From: Micavibrio sp. UBA7689
Lineage (GTDB): Bacteria; Pseudomonadota; Alphaproteobacteria; Micavibrionales; Micavibrionaceae
DNA length: 64,000 nucleotides
Reading direction: 5' to 3'
Assembly (NCBI GenBank): GCA_002482805.1
Contig: DLGR01000017.1
Span: 1,982 to 65,981, forward strand
The notes below the pieces were generated by a model. It saw nothing but the letters and a program-made list of their open reading frames with translations. It made no database searches and was not told the origin of the DNA. Shown here piece by piece: positions 8,330 to 16,726 of the stretch (the stretch's first letter is position 1; each line of letters opens with the position of its first letter). Both the position numbers and the translations under genes were made by a program.

Positions 8330-10090
8330 TTAGTTAGCTTGGCGACGCAGGAAGGCCGGAATATCCAGTTCTTCTTCGGACTTCGCACGCGAAGCCGATG
8401 GAGCGTCGATATTCAACTGGCCCTGCACCGCAGGAAGTTCGCCGATGCGGGGTGTGGCGCGCAGAGCGGAGTGGAAACCACCCGTCCCCGTTGCCTGTTG
8501 TTGTCCACCCGTGTGATCGAGATCTTCCACCGTTTCTTCGCGTGCGGCATGCGCCACGTTGCGAACACCGGAGGTGATGCGTTCAAACAGTGACGGCGGT
8601 TTTTTTGCCGACGCAGCCGCCTGAGCATGAGCCGAAGCACCCGGAACCGGAGGATTCAGGTTGTAGCCTTTGTTGCCGCCCTGCAGAGGGAAGCCGCCGC
8701 CATAAGACGAAGCGGGTTCCTGTTGTTCGGCATATAAAGGTTTCGGCGGAATGAAGTGACCGTCATGCAACGTACCGCGCAGACCTGCGGCTTGTTGTTG
8801 ATAGGCCGCTTGTTGCGCCTGTTGTTGTGCGTAGGATTGAACGGCAGGTTGTTCCGCTTGCGCGGGCACAAATTCCTGTTGTTCGAACATATCGCGTTCC
8901 GGTTCGTCATAAGACGCGCGCGGTGTGTTCGGCAAAGACGCAGCCGGTTTTGACGGGATCGCGGCGCGTTGTGCCACGGTGGCCGTTTGAATCGGGTTCG
9001 TCGGCAAAGTCGCCTGCGGTCTTGCGCGTTCAAAGATCGGCTTGGTTTCAGTGGACGCTAGCGGCTTTCCCACGGCGGTTACACGCACGCCGCCCGTTCC
9101 GCCCGTCGTCTGACGTGCTTCACCGGCATCGATACCTGTTGCAACCACGGAAACGCGCATGCGGCCTTCCATTCTATCGTCGAACGTGGAGCCGAAGATG
9201 ATGTTCGCGTTCGGGTCAACCTCATCGCGGATGCGATTGCAGGCTTCATCGACTTCGAACAAGGTCATGTCAGGTCCGCCCGTGACGTTGATGATGACGC
9301 CGCGTGCGCCCTTCATCGAGATGTCGTCGAGCAGCGGGTTGCTGATCGCGGCTTCGGCAGATTCCAGTGCTCTGCGTTCGCCTTCGGCTTCGCCCGTACC
9401 CATCATCGCCTTGCCCATTTCGAGCATGGCGGAACGGATGTCGGAGAAGTCCAGATTGATAAGGCCTTCTTTGGTGATCAGGTCCGTGACACCGCGCACA
9501 CCCGATTGCAGAACGGAGTCTGCCATGCGGAAAGCGTCTGCGAAAGTCGTGCGCTCATTGGCCACGCGGAAAAGATTTTGGTTCGGAATGACGATCAGCG
9601 TGTCCACGAAATCCTGCATCTGCTGGATACCCGCTTCGGCCTGACGCATTCTGTGCGTGCCTTCGAAGTGGAAGGGTTTCGTAACCACACCCACGGTCAG
9701 GATGCCCGCATCGCGGCAAGCGCGTGCGATGATCGGCGCAGCGCCCGTACCCGTGCCGCCGCCCATACCGGCGGTGATGAACACCATGTTGGAACCTTGC
9801 AGATATTCCATCACTTCGTTGATGGATTCTTCCGCCGCCTTGCAGCCCATTTCGGGTTTTGCACCTGCGCCCAAACCTGCCGTGACATGCACGCCGAGCT
9901 GGATGCGGTTTTCGCAGAGCGAACCTTCGAGCGCCTGCGCGTCCGTGTTCGTGACGAGGAATTCGCAGCCCTCAAGCCCCGATGAAATCATATTGTTGAC
10001 GGCATTACCGCCGGCGCCACCTACGCCGATTACGTGGATTCTGGGAGACAATCTTTGTACCTCTGGTGCTTGAATTCTTAAATTGATCAT
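8330..10090 (-). CDS. ftsZ: cell division protein FtsZ
   Basis: FtsZ is the tubulin-like GTPase that forms the division ring. The 586-residue protein has the GTP-binding region GVGGAGGNAVNNM near the N-terminus, the tubulin signature GGGTGTGAAP, and the T7 loop NLDFSDIRSAM. After about residue 320 comes a long Gln/Pro/Ala-rich linker (including a Gln-rich AQQQAQQAAYQQQ stretch), then the C-terminal peptide EELDIPAFLRRQ that binds FtsA. The long linker is typical of alphaproteobacteria. ATG at 10090 has GGAGG ten bases upstream; a longer frame upstream is noncoding leader. Unusually it is separated from ftsA by an antiporter gene. Confidence 0.98.
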   Translation of the reverse strand: MINLRIQAPEVQRLSPRIHVIGVGGAGGNAVNNMISSGLEGCEFLVTNTDAQALEGSLCENRIQLGVHVTAGLGAGAKPEMGCKAAEESINEVMEYLQGSNMVFITAGMGGGTGTGAAPIIARACRDAGILTVGVVTKPFHFEGTHRMRQAEAGIQQMQDFVDTLIVIPNQNLFRVANERTTFADAFRMADSVLQSGVRGVTDLITKEGLINLDFSDIRSAMLEMGKAMMGTGEAEGERRALESAEAAISNPLLDDISMKGARGVIINVTGGPDMTLFEVDEACNRIRDEVDPNANIIFGSTFDDRMEGRMRVSVVATGIDAGEARQTTGGTGGVRVTAVGKPLASTETKPIFERARPQATLPTNPIQTATVAQRAAIPSKPAASLPNTPRASYDEPERDMFEQQEFVPAQAEQPAVQSYAQQQAQQAAYQQQAAGLRGTLHDGHFIPPKPLYAEQQEPASSYGGGFPLQGGNKGYNLNPPVPGASAHAQAAASAKKPPSLFERITSGVRNVAHAAREETVEDLDHTGGQQQATGTGGFHSALRATPRIGELPAVQGQLNIDAPSASRAKSEEELDIPAFLRRQAN

Positions 10091-10217
10091 AATTTTTGGA
10101 CCTCCGTGAAGGACTTTGGTTTGCTTTTGCGATTCTATGGTTGTTCTCTTGCAAACGGAATCTTGAATTTCCGATAGTGCCCGAAAACGGCGGGAAATCT
10201 GTACTCTTTGGTTCACC

Positions 10218-10258
10218 GTCTCCCCATTACGGCGCGTGAGGTAATGGGCCTAAGAGAC
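10218..10258. promoter_or_regulatory. bulged inverted repeat upstream of ftsZ
   Basis: CCCATTAC (10223-10230) pairs with GTAATGGG (10241-10248) over a ten-base loop. GTCTC (10218-10222) pairs with GAGAC (10254-10258) across a five-base bulge. That makes 13 pairs in all in the 359-base gap upstream of ftsZ. It has no T-run, so it is not a terminator. It could be an operator or a structured ftsZ leader. Confidence 0.4.
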
Positions 10259-10327
10259 TCATTTGATTCACATTTCGAAATTGTGTCACGAGAGCCGCAA
10301 AAGCCCAAGAGAAGCATGGTATTTAAC

Positions 10328-10336
10328 TGTGGATAA
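10328..10336 (-). promoter_or_regulatory. consensus DnaA box upstream of ftsZ
   Basis: The minus strand reads TTATCCACA, a perfect DnaA box, about 240 bases upstream of the ftsZ start. In Caulobacter DnaA activates ftsZ transcription, so the site may tie ftsZ expression to replication here; that link is inference. The rest of this 359-base gap (10091-10449) is AT-rich and, apart from this site and the inverted repeat at 10218, shows nothing I can assign. Confidence 0.45.
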
Positions 10337-10449
10337 CTTGGGGAGTAATTGCGGAATTTTCAAGGATTTCAACAAGAAAAAGCGCGCACAATTTATACTC
10401 AACTATACAATTGCGTTTCATATCACAAGGTTATAACTCTTTCTTGAAA

Positions 10450-12555
10450 TCAAGCCTTATTCGAATTTTTGCCAGGCGAAAATTCGTGGATGATCTGGTG
10501 CTCCAACTCTTCGTCAACCAATCCGCGTTCATGCAGATAACTTATACCGCGCGCGCCCGACGCGCTGAGGGTGCGATCGGCAAGTTTGCTTAGATAAGGA
10601 GCCAGTTCTTCCTGATGCTCGGCCACCAGCTGTTCGAGTTTGGCGGAGGAGCGGTCACGGTATTGGCGGTAGCGTTCGGCGACGCGTTCATAAGATTGTT
10701 TCAGGAACACAGGATAGCTGTATTCGGTTTGCATTCGTTCGATGGTCTGAACCGCCTTACGCGCCATTACCATCTGCGCGCGGTAATATTCCATCCGCTG
10801 GAAAGGCGTTGTCGAGTTCCGGGATTCGTCGAAGGGCGATTGAACAAAAGACACCATGCGGTCAAAGATATCTTTACGGTCGGTATAGGCTTTGGGATCG
10901 ATCGTGTTGTGTTGCGCCTCTTCGATCTTTTCTTGCTGAAGAGAGAGCTTGCTGTAGATTTTCCGGTAGGTGCGTTCGCTGACCTCGTCATTGATGAACA
11001 AACGTTTGAGAGCCATTTTCTCGACATGCACCATGGCCAGATGCAGCGATTGATCAAAAATATCGGCGCCATATTGGTCCACGAGGTCCGCACGCTTTTG
11101 CTCTGCGGTTTCCAGTTTTTCATCCACGAGGCGGCAGGTTTTGGCAAAGAGTTCCGGTGTCAGGAAGCCTTTTGTTTTGTAGGATAAAAGCTGTGCCCGC
11201 TCGGTCAGCAGATAATAGACGCCCAAATCGGCTTCGTGCGCTTCTTTCAAAGGATCATACATAGTTATGTTGTAGCGGCGCATCAAAGGTACGATCATCG
11301 GTGCCTTTATGAACAGTGTTGCAAGAATGCAGCCTATGGTCAGCGCAAGAAGGAAATCACGCGGCGGATAGGCAAAGGCCCAATCCGCGACCATGAAATC
11401 TTCGGGGATCAATAAGACGATGATGATGGACAAGGCTCCGCGCAAACTTCCCCACGCCAAAAGTTTTTCCCAGGATTTGGGAATAGCCTTTTCAAGTTTC
11501 AGGAGGTTCAACGGTCCTGTCACGGCATAAACCGCAATCACGCGAGCCGTGGCAACGATCAAAACTGTTATGACGATCGGCAACCATAATTCCCCGAAAT
11601 CCACCCCCGAGCTGGCAAACAACAAACCTGCCATTAAAAAGACCAGCGAGTTTACGACGAAGGCCATGTGTTCGATCAGTTTGCCGAGATATTCATCTAC
11701 TTTAGGAGCGAGGATACTGCGCGAATAATTGCCCAAAAACAGAGCGGCCACAGTTGTCGCGATAATAGAAGAAACATGGAACAGCCCAGAATGGTTTATA
11801 AGTTCAGTGGTAATGAATACGAGATGTGCGGAAATCAATAAAAGCGTTACCGTCACGAATTCGTTCTTTTTTGTGAAGCGCAGGGCCTTGGAAACCATTG
11901 CGGCCATAACCAGACCTATTACAACCCCCATAACGATCATGACCATGAAATCAAGTACGCCATACAAAACCGTTTCGGTTCCATGGAAGCCACCGACAGC
12001 AACCGACAACAACACAAGGAAGAGCGCCATCGCAGTTCCGTCGTTCAAAAGGCTTTCCCCTTCAAAGATCATAGCCAATCGGCGCGGCACACCGCATTCC
12101 TTGAAAACCGATAAAACGGCAACCGGGTCCGTAGGCGATATGATGGCACCGAACAGCAAGGCAATGATGAAAGGTATGTGAATGCCAATAAGAGGCAGTA
12201 TGAAATATAGCAACGTCGCGATGACAACCACCGATACGACCAGAGCAACAACGGCCAAAGCAGAGATGGCCCAGGCGCTGTCCAGCATTTTGCGGATTTT
12301 CATGTTAAAGCCGGATTCAAAAATCAGGACCGGCAGGAAAATATAAAACAACAATTCCGGCGTGAGCACCATGTCGTCGAGAAAGCCGAATATTTTTTGA
12401 AAGTAAGGAAGGTTCACGATGGGAACCAGCAACAGCCCGACCAGAACAAGCAGCACCGTGTAGGGCATCTTGAATTTTTTAGAAGTGAAGAAAACGACCG
12501 TTGATAGCGCTATCAAAACGAACAGCGACAACGCCGACGTGATGGACAATATCAT
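10450..12555 (-). CDS. Na+/H+ antiporter, CPA1 (NhaP-type) family
   Basis: A 701-residue monovalent cation/proton antiporter. The first ~420 residues form about twelve membrane segments with CPA1 hallmarks SPTDPVAVLSVFKECG and FEGESLLNDGTAMALF (the acidic transport site region). The last ~280 residues are a charged, helical cytoplasmic domain, longer than in many NhaP proteins and probably regulatory. The gene starts at ATG 12555 under its own promoter (12598-12626). It sits between ftsA and ftsZ, which are adjacent in most alphaproteobacteria, so it looks inserted into the dcw cluster. No terminator is visible after it, so read-through into ftsZ is possible. Ion preference (Na+, K+) cannot be told. 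Confidence 0.93.
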   Translation of the reverse strand: MILSITSALSLFVLIALSTVVFFTSKKFKMPYTVLLVLVGLLLVPIVNLPYFQKIFGFLDDMVLTPELLFYIFLPVLIFESGFNMKIRKMLDSAWAISALAVVALVVSVVVIATLLYFILPLIGIHIPFIIALLFGAIISPTDPVAVLSVFKECGVPRRLAMIFEGESLLNDGTAMALFLVLLSVAVGGFHGTETVLYGVLDFMVMIVMGVVIGLVMAAMVSKALRFTKKNEFVTVTLLLISAHLVFITTELINHSGLFHVSSIIATTVAALFLGNYSRSILAPKVDEYLGKLIEHMAFVVNSLVFLMAGLLFASSGVDFGELWLPIVITVLIVATARVIAVYAVTGPLNLLKLEKAIPKSWEKLLAWGSLRGALSIIIVLLIPEDFMVADWAFAYPPRDFLLALTIGCILATLFIKAPMIVPLMRRYNITMYDPLKEAHEADLGVYYLLTERAQLLSYKTKGFLTPELFAKTCRLVDEKLETAEQKRADLVDQYGADIFDQSLHLAMVHVEKMALKRLFINDEVSERTYRKIYSKLSLQQEKIEEAQHNTIDPKAYTDRKDIFDRMVSFVQSPFDESRNSTTPFQRMEYYRAQMVMARKAVQTIERMQTEYSYPVFLKQSYERVAERYRQYRDRSSAKLEQLVAEHQEELAPYLSKLADRTLSASGARGISYLHERGLVDEELEHQIIHEFSPGKNSNKA

Positions 12556-12597
12556 GAGACACCCGCTAATTTAATTTCATTATTATGTAATAACGGG

Positions 12598-12626
12598 GTT
12601 ATACTCCCCTATCCGAAGGGGCGCAA
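12598..12626 (-). promoter_or_regulatory. predicted promoter of the antiporter gene
   Basis: Minus-strand TTGCGC, 17 bases, TATAAC: a 5/6 -10 and a 3/6 -35 at optimal spacing, 42 bases upstream of the start codon. The spacer contains a CCCC/GGGG mini-dyad. It would make the antiporter independent of the upstream dcw transcript. Confidence 0.45.
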
Positions 12627-12694
12627 AGTGTTTTTTTGCAATGCAGGCAATACCCGACCAAGGGATAGAAAAAAAGGCGGATTTCGGGCGATCT

Positions 12695-12763
12695 TTATAA
12701 AAACAACCTGATGCCTATGACGATCCCGAAAAGAAGCACGGGGGCCAGAATGACAACACCCAT
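12695..12763 (-). CDS. possible 22-residue membrane peptide after ftsA
   Basis: An ATG 11 bases past the ftsA stop opens a 22-codon frame. It encodes one hydrophobic helix with a single Arg near the end (starts MGVVILAPVLLFG). It is the size and composition of a single-span membrane peptide, and there is no other gene in this 219-base gap. There is no clear ribosome site, so translation would depend on coupling to ftsA. Frames this short arise by chance, so confidence is low. Confidence 0.25.
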   Translation of the reverse strand: MGVVILAPVLLFGIVIGIRLFL

Positions 12764-12774
12764 CGTTTTGGCGA

Positions 12775-14043
12775 TTACCAGTTTTCTTTCCACCAGTACT
12801 TTACACGCTCCCACACAGTGCCCGGTTCTACCGTCGCCATAATCTCGGCGGGCATTTCATCGTGGCGTTCGGAGATGTAGGTCAAAAGTCCGGCGGTGGT
12901 CGCGAAGGCTGGGCCGCTTACTCCATCGGGAAGCGAACTGAGTCTGATCGGACGGCCGAGGCGGATTTGTTTGTCGAGAATCGTTTGGGCAAGATCGCGC
13001 ATGCCCGGCATTTGCGATGCGCCGCCCGTCAGGACAACGCGGCGACCTACGGTGTTGCCGAGCCCTGAGTCACGGATACGTCCGCGGACGATTTCGAGAA
13101 TTTCTTCCAAGCGCGGCTGGATGATGCCGATAAGAAGAGAGCGCGGAATGTGATTGGGCGTGTGACGGTCGGTTTCGCCGAGCTGCGGCACTTCGATCAA
13201 TTCGGATTCGTCGGAAGAAGTCATCATGGCCGAGCCATATAATGTCTTGAGACGTTCGGCGTCGGAACCCGCGCAGGTCAAACCTTTGGCGATGTCGTTC
13301 GTGACATGCGCGCCGCCAGCGGGAATGGCATCGCCGTAAATCATATGACCGCCTTGGAAGACTGCGAACGATGTAACCCCTGCCCCCATATCGATGACGG
13401 TGCAGCCCAGATCCATTTCATCTTCGACAAGGCAGGATAATCCCGCGGCGTAAGGCGAAGAACCGAGTGCCACGATATCCAGGTGTGAACGCTCAATGCA
13501 GCTTGCGATATTCTGCAGCGGGCCCAGATCGGCGGTGACCATGTGAATGCCGACATCGAGTTGCTGACCCACCATGCCGCGCGGATCACGGATACCTTCT
13601 TGGCCATCAATGCGGTAGCCAATCGGAATCGTGTGAATGAGTTCGTAGTCCGCGCTCAATACTTGATCTTGTGCTTTTGCGAGTGCGCGGCGGACATCGT
13701 TGCCCGTGATCGCGTGGCCCGCAACCTGAATGCTCGCGGACAAAATATTTGAATGCGCGTAGGTACCCGGCACGTTGATGATAACTTCGCGCAAGGGGTA
13801 GCCCTTCATCGCTTCGGCGGCCATGTTCTCCGCCGCATGCACGGTGGAGCGGATGGCGTTCTCCGCCAAATCCAAATCAATCACCGCGCCGCCCTTGATA
13901 CCTTTGGACGCCTGATAGCCCACACCCAGAACTTCTATCGCGCCTTCGTCATCGACGATGCGGCCGATAAAACACGCGATCTTGTGCGAGCCGATATCAA
14001 GCGCGGCCAGAATAGAGCCTTTGGGTTTGAGCTTGTGTTTCAT
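12775..14043 (-). CDS. ftsA: cell division protein FtsA
   Basis: FtsA is the actin-like ATPase that tethers FtsZ to the membrane and recruits later division proteins. The 422-residue protein shows the actin-fold phosphate motifs LDIGSHKIACFIG near the N-terminus and DMGAGVTSFAVF in the middle, the adenosine motif VLTGGASQMPGM, and a C-terminal amphipathic membrane-binding helix (ERVKYWWKENW). Its ATG is one base past the ftsQ stop at 14045, so the two genes are coupled. The gene downstream is an antiporter instead of ftsZ. Confidence 0.98.
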   Translation of the reverse strand: MKHKLKPKGSILAALDIGSHKIACFIGRIVDDEGAIEVLGVGYQASKGIKGGAVIDLDLAENAIRSTVHAAENMAAEAMKGYPLREVIINVPGTYAHSNILSASIQVAGHAITGNDVRRALAKAQDQVLSADYELIHTIPIGYRIDGQEGIRDPRGMVGQQLDVGIHMVTADLGPLQNIASCIERSHLDIVALGSSPYAAGLSCLVEDEMDLGCTVIDMGAGVTSFAVFQGGHMIYGDAIPAGGAHVTNDIAKGLTCAGSDAERLKTLYGSAMMTSSDESELIEVPQLGETDRHTPNHIPRSLLIGIIQPRLEEILEIVRGRIRDSGLGNTVGRRVVLTGGASQMPGMRDLAQTILDKQIRLGRPIRLSSLPDGVSGPAFATTAGLLTYISERHDEMPAEIMATVEPGTVWERVKYWWKENW

Positions 14044-14044
14044 G

Positions 14045-14905
14045 TTATATCGGGCTGCCCGAGGCGGGGGTTATGGCGGCGTTAAAATCCTGCGCGCTGC
14101 CGGGTTTGGTTCTTACCGTTATACGGCCCTCTTCCCGCACGTCAATGCTCACCACGTCTTTATCCAGCAAAGCCTCTTCTTCATGGTTTACGGCCAGCTT
14201 TCTTAACGCCAATCCCAGCTCTTCTTCGGGCAATTTCACTTCCGCGCCGGTTTTAAGCTTCAGATCCCAACGGCGGCCGGAGATCAACGTCGCGGCTTCG
14301 ACCCGTTTTGCGATCACGGGTTCGGCGGCGAGCATTTCGAGCAAGCCCGCGGCTTGTTTCGGGGCTTCATCGCCCACCACGATCAGAAAGTTTTTGAACG
14401 GCGCGAGATTTTGATCGGTCAGGACAACGCCGTCTTCATCAATAAGAGAAAGTTTTTGGTTTCGTTGCCACAGCGCCATCGGTGTGCGCTCGGTGATTTT
14501 GATGTAGATGGTGTCGGGCAAACGGCGTTCGACATGCGCCTTTTTCACCCATGACAATTTTTCGATCATCGCTTTGGCTTCGGAAGGATGAAAGGCGAAA
14601 ATCGGATCGCCCTTTTCCATCGCGATCATGGCTTTCAGCGCATCGACATCCGTGTGCGCTCGTCCGTCGACCATGATGTTTTTGACTTCGAAGCCCCAAG
14701 AGGCGGTTTTATCGAGAACGGCGTTTTCAATGCGGAGCCCCGTCTGTGCGGCGAACCCCGACATGACGACCCACGACCCGATCCAGAAAACAAACGTCGC
14801 ACCCGCGATGACGAGGCCGAACCTTTTGACGAAAAGGATCAGGCGCTCTGAGCCACTCGAGCGCCGTTTGAGGATGGAAGATCTTCTTGTACCGTGCCGT
14901 GACAT
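14045..14905 (-). CDS. ftsQ: cell division protein FtsQ
   Basis: FtsQ is a bitopic divisome protein that links FtsL/FtsB-type partners to the late septal enzymes. The 286-residue product has a very basic cytoplasmic start (RHGTRRSSILKRR), one membrane helix around residues 27-48, a POTRA domain beginning WGFEVKNIMVDG, and the FtsQ beta domain with ERTPMALWQRNQKLSLIDEDG. ATG at 14905 is the only start before the membrane helix other than a weak TTG at 14932, so its first 67 bases must overlap the end of ddl in another frame. No strong ribosome site is visible. Confidence 0.95.
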   Translation of the reverse strand: MSRHGTRRSSILKRRSSGSERLILFVKRFGLVIAGATFVFWIGSWVVMSGFAAQTGLRIENAVLDKTASWGFEVKNIMVDGRAHTDVDALKAMIAMEKGDPIFAFHPSEAKAMIEKLSWVKKAHVERRLPDTIYIKITERTPMALWQRNQKLSLIDEDGVVLTDQNLAPFKNFLIVVGDEAPKQAAGLLEMLAAEPVIAKRVEAATLISGRRWDLKLKTGAEVKLPEEELGLALRKLAVNHEEEALLDKDVVSIDVREEGRITVRTKPGSAQDFNAAITPASGSPI

Positions 14906-15819
14906 GATGCGGTTTCGACCAGATGGGAACAAAGTTGAACATAAGACATACCATTATGTTCCGGCTGGATCACGGCGATGGATCCGGGGGAAAGGCCGGG
15001 CATAGTGTTTATCTCTAAAAAGCATACCCCATCCGCGTCCGGTTTGGAATCATCATAACGCATGTCGACACGGGCTATTCCACGGCATCCGAGGACTTCG
15101 TAAACACGTTCGGCATAGTCCATGGCGGTTTTGGCAACAATTTCCGGAATATCGGCGGGGGTTACAAGTTCGGTGGAGGTGTCTGAATATTTGGCTTCGT
15201 AATCGAAAAAGCGATGGCCGTGGACGATGATCTCCGTCACGCCCTGCGCCTTGCCGTCCAGAACAGCGACATGCACTTCACGCCCCGGCACATATTTTTC
15301 GACGAGCGCGGATTCACCGAAAGTCCACGTCGATTCTTCGATAGGTTTTTGATTTTCGCCTTCAAGAATGATGCGTACCCCCACGGAAGAACCTTCATTA
15401 ATCGGCTTCACCACATAAGGGCGCGGCATGACCGTTTCGGCGAGGATTTCATCCTTGCCCGCGACGATGCCGACCGAGGTGCGTACGCCCATTTTTTCCG
15501 CGAGTTTTTTCGTCATGACCTTGTCCATGCCGATGGCGGAAGCGGCCACGCCCGAGTGTGTGTAAGGAAGGCCGAGCATTTCCAGCACAGCCTGAATGGT
15601 GCCGTCTTCCCCGCCGCGTCCGTACAGATTGTTGAACACGACATCGGGTTTCGCGGCGTCCAGCGCTTTTACCAGTTTTTGAAGATCGCGCGTTACATCT
15701 ATGGTTTTAACGGAATATCCGGCTTCTTTCAGCGCGGCCTCTACATGCACGCCCTTCATCAGGGAAACTTCGCGTTCCGATGACCAGCCGCCGACCAAAA
15801 GGGCTACAGATTTTTTCAT
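14839..15819 (-). CDS. ddl: D-alanine--D-alanine ligase
   Basis: Ddl joins two D-alanines to make the dipeptide used by MurF. It is an ATP-grasp enzyme of 326 residues with KKSVALLVGGWSSEREVSL at the start, the ATP-binding loop EGSSVGVRI, and the metal/substrate segment FLEINTMPGLSPGS. The start at 15819 overlaps the murB stop (ATGA). The C-terminus runs about 20 residues past the usual end near ETASC; these extra codons lie in the overlap with ftsQ. Confidence 0.97.
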   Translation of the reverse strand: MKKSVALLVGGWSSEREVSLMKGVHVEAALKEAGYSVKTIDVTRDLQKLVKALDAAKPDVVFNNLYGRGGEDGTIQAVLEMLGLPYTHSGVAASAIGMDKVMTKKLAEKMGVRTSVGIVAGKDEILAETVMPRPYVVKPINEGSSVGVRIILEGENQKPIEESTWTFGESALVEKYVPGREVHVAVLDGKAQGVTEIIVHGHRFFDYEAKYSDTSTELVTPADIPEIVAKTAMDYAERVYEVLGCRGIARVDMRYDDSKPDADGVCFLEINTMPGLSPGSIAVIQPEHNGMSYVQLCSHLVETASCHGTVQEDLPSSNGARVAQSA

Positions 15820-16724
15820 GCCGATAATCCTACTCGTTTGATTTCCCACCGTAGGGTGATTCCGAATTTATCGGAAACCCTTTTGCGTAATTCTTCCCCC
15901 AGAGATTCGAGATCGGCGGAAGTGGCCGTGCCTTCGTTGATCATAAAATTGCAGTGTTTTTCGGACATCACCGCGCCGCCGACTTTCAGCCCGCGCCCGC
16001 CAACTGCATCGATCAGCTCCCAAACCTTTTTGCCTTCGGGGTTTGCGAAAGTGGAGCCGCCCGTTTTTTCACGGATAGGCTGGGAGGCTTCACGTTTTAC
16101 TTTAATCTCAACTATTCGCGCCAAGACATTATCTGCATTGTCTTTTTGGCCTTTGAATGTGGCGGACACAAAGATGAAATCTTCGGGCACTTCGGTGTGA
16201 CGATATGTCATGTGCATTTGCGCGGGAGAGAGCGTGTGGATGTTTCCGTTGCGGTCTATCGCTTCGCAGGAGACGAGAACGTCTTTCGTTTCGGTGCCGT
16301 AGCAGCCCGCGTTCATGCGCAGGGCTCCACCAATCGTGCCCGGGATGCCGCTGAAAAATTCCAGCCCGCCTATTCCCGCCTCCGCCGCCACCTGGGCGAC
16401 GTTAGCATCCAGCGCCAGAGCGCCTGCCTTTACCGTTTCGCCATCGACCTCGATGCCTGCGAATTCGCGGCCGAGCCTTATGGTCACGCCCGAAAGACCG
16501 CCGTCGCGGATGATGGTGTTCGAAAGCGCGCCGAAAATATGCACGGGAATTTCGCGCGGGGTGTTTTTCAAAAAATCCTGAAGATCCAGAAGATCGGCGG
16601 GTTTAAACAATACTTCGGCCTTGCCGCCGCATTTGAACCAGCCCGATTCACCCAGCGGAGCGTTATCCGTGTAACGGCCACGGACGGGCGGCAATTCCGC
16701 CGATCGGATTTGGGGGTTCGTCAT
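15816..16724 (-). CDS. murB: UDP-N-acetylenolpyruvoylglucosamine reductase
   Basis: MurB reduces UDP-GlcNAc-enolpyruvate to UDP-MurNAc using NADPH and FAD. The 302-residue protein has the FAD-binding segments ALSNTIIRDGGLSGVTIRLG and GIGGLEFFSGIPGTIGGALR, the catalytic Ser in TGGSTFANPEGK, and the terminal NFMINEGTATSADLE. ATG at 16724 is two bases past the murC stop. The stop overlaps the ddl start by four bases. It is the type with the N-terminal PP-loop layout common in alphaproteobacteria. Confidence 0.97.
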   Translation of the reverse strand: MTNPQIRSAELPPVRGRYTDNAPLGESGWFKCGGKAEVLFKPADLLDLQDFLKNTPREIPVHIFGALSNTIIRDGGLSGVTIRLGREFAGIEVDGETVKAGALALDANVAQVAAEAGIGGLEFFSGIPGTIGGALRMNAGCYGTETKDVLVSCEAIDRNGNIHTLSPAQMHMTYRHTEVPEDFIFVSATFKGQKDNADNVLARIVEIKVKREASQPIREKTGGSTFANPEGKKVWELIDAVGGRGLKVGGAVMSEKHCNFMINEGTATSADLESLGEELRKRVSDKFGITLRWEIKRVGLSA

Positions 16725-16726
16725 GG

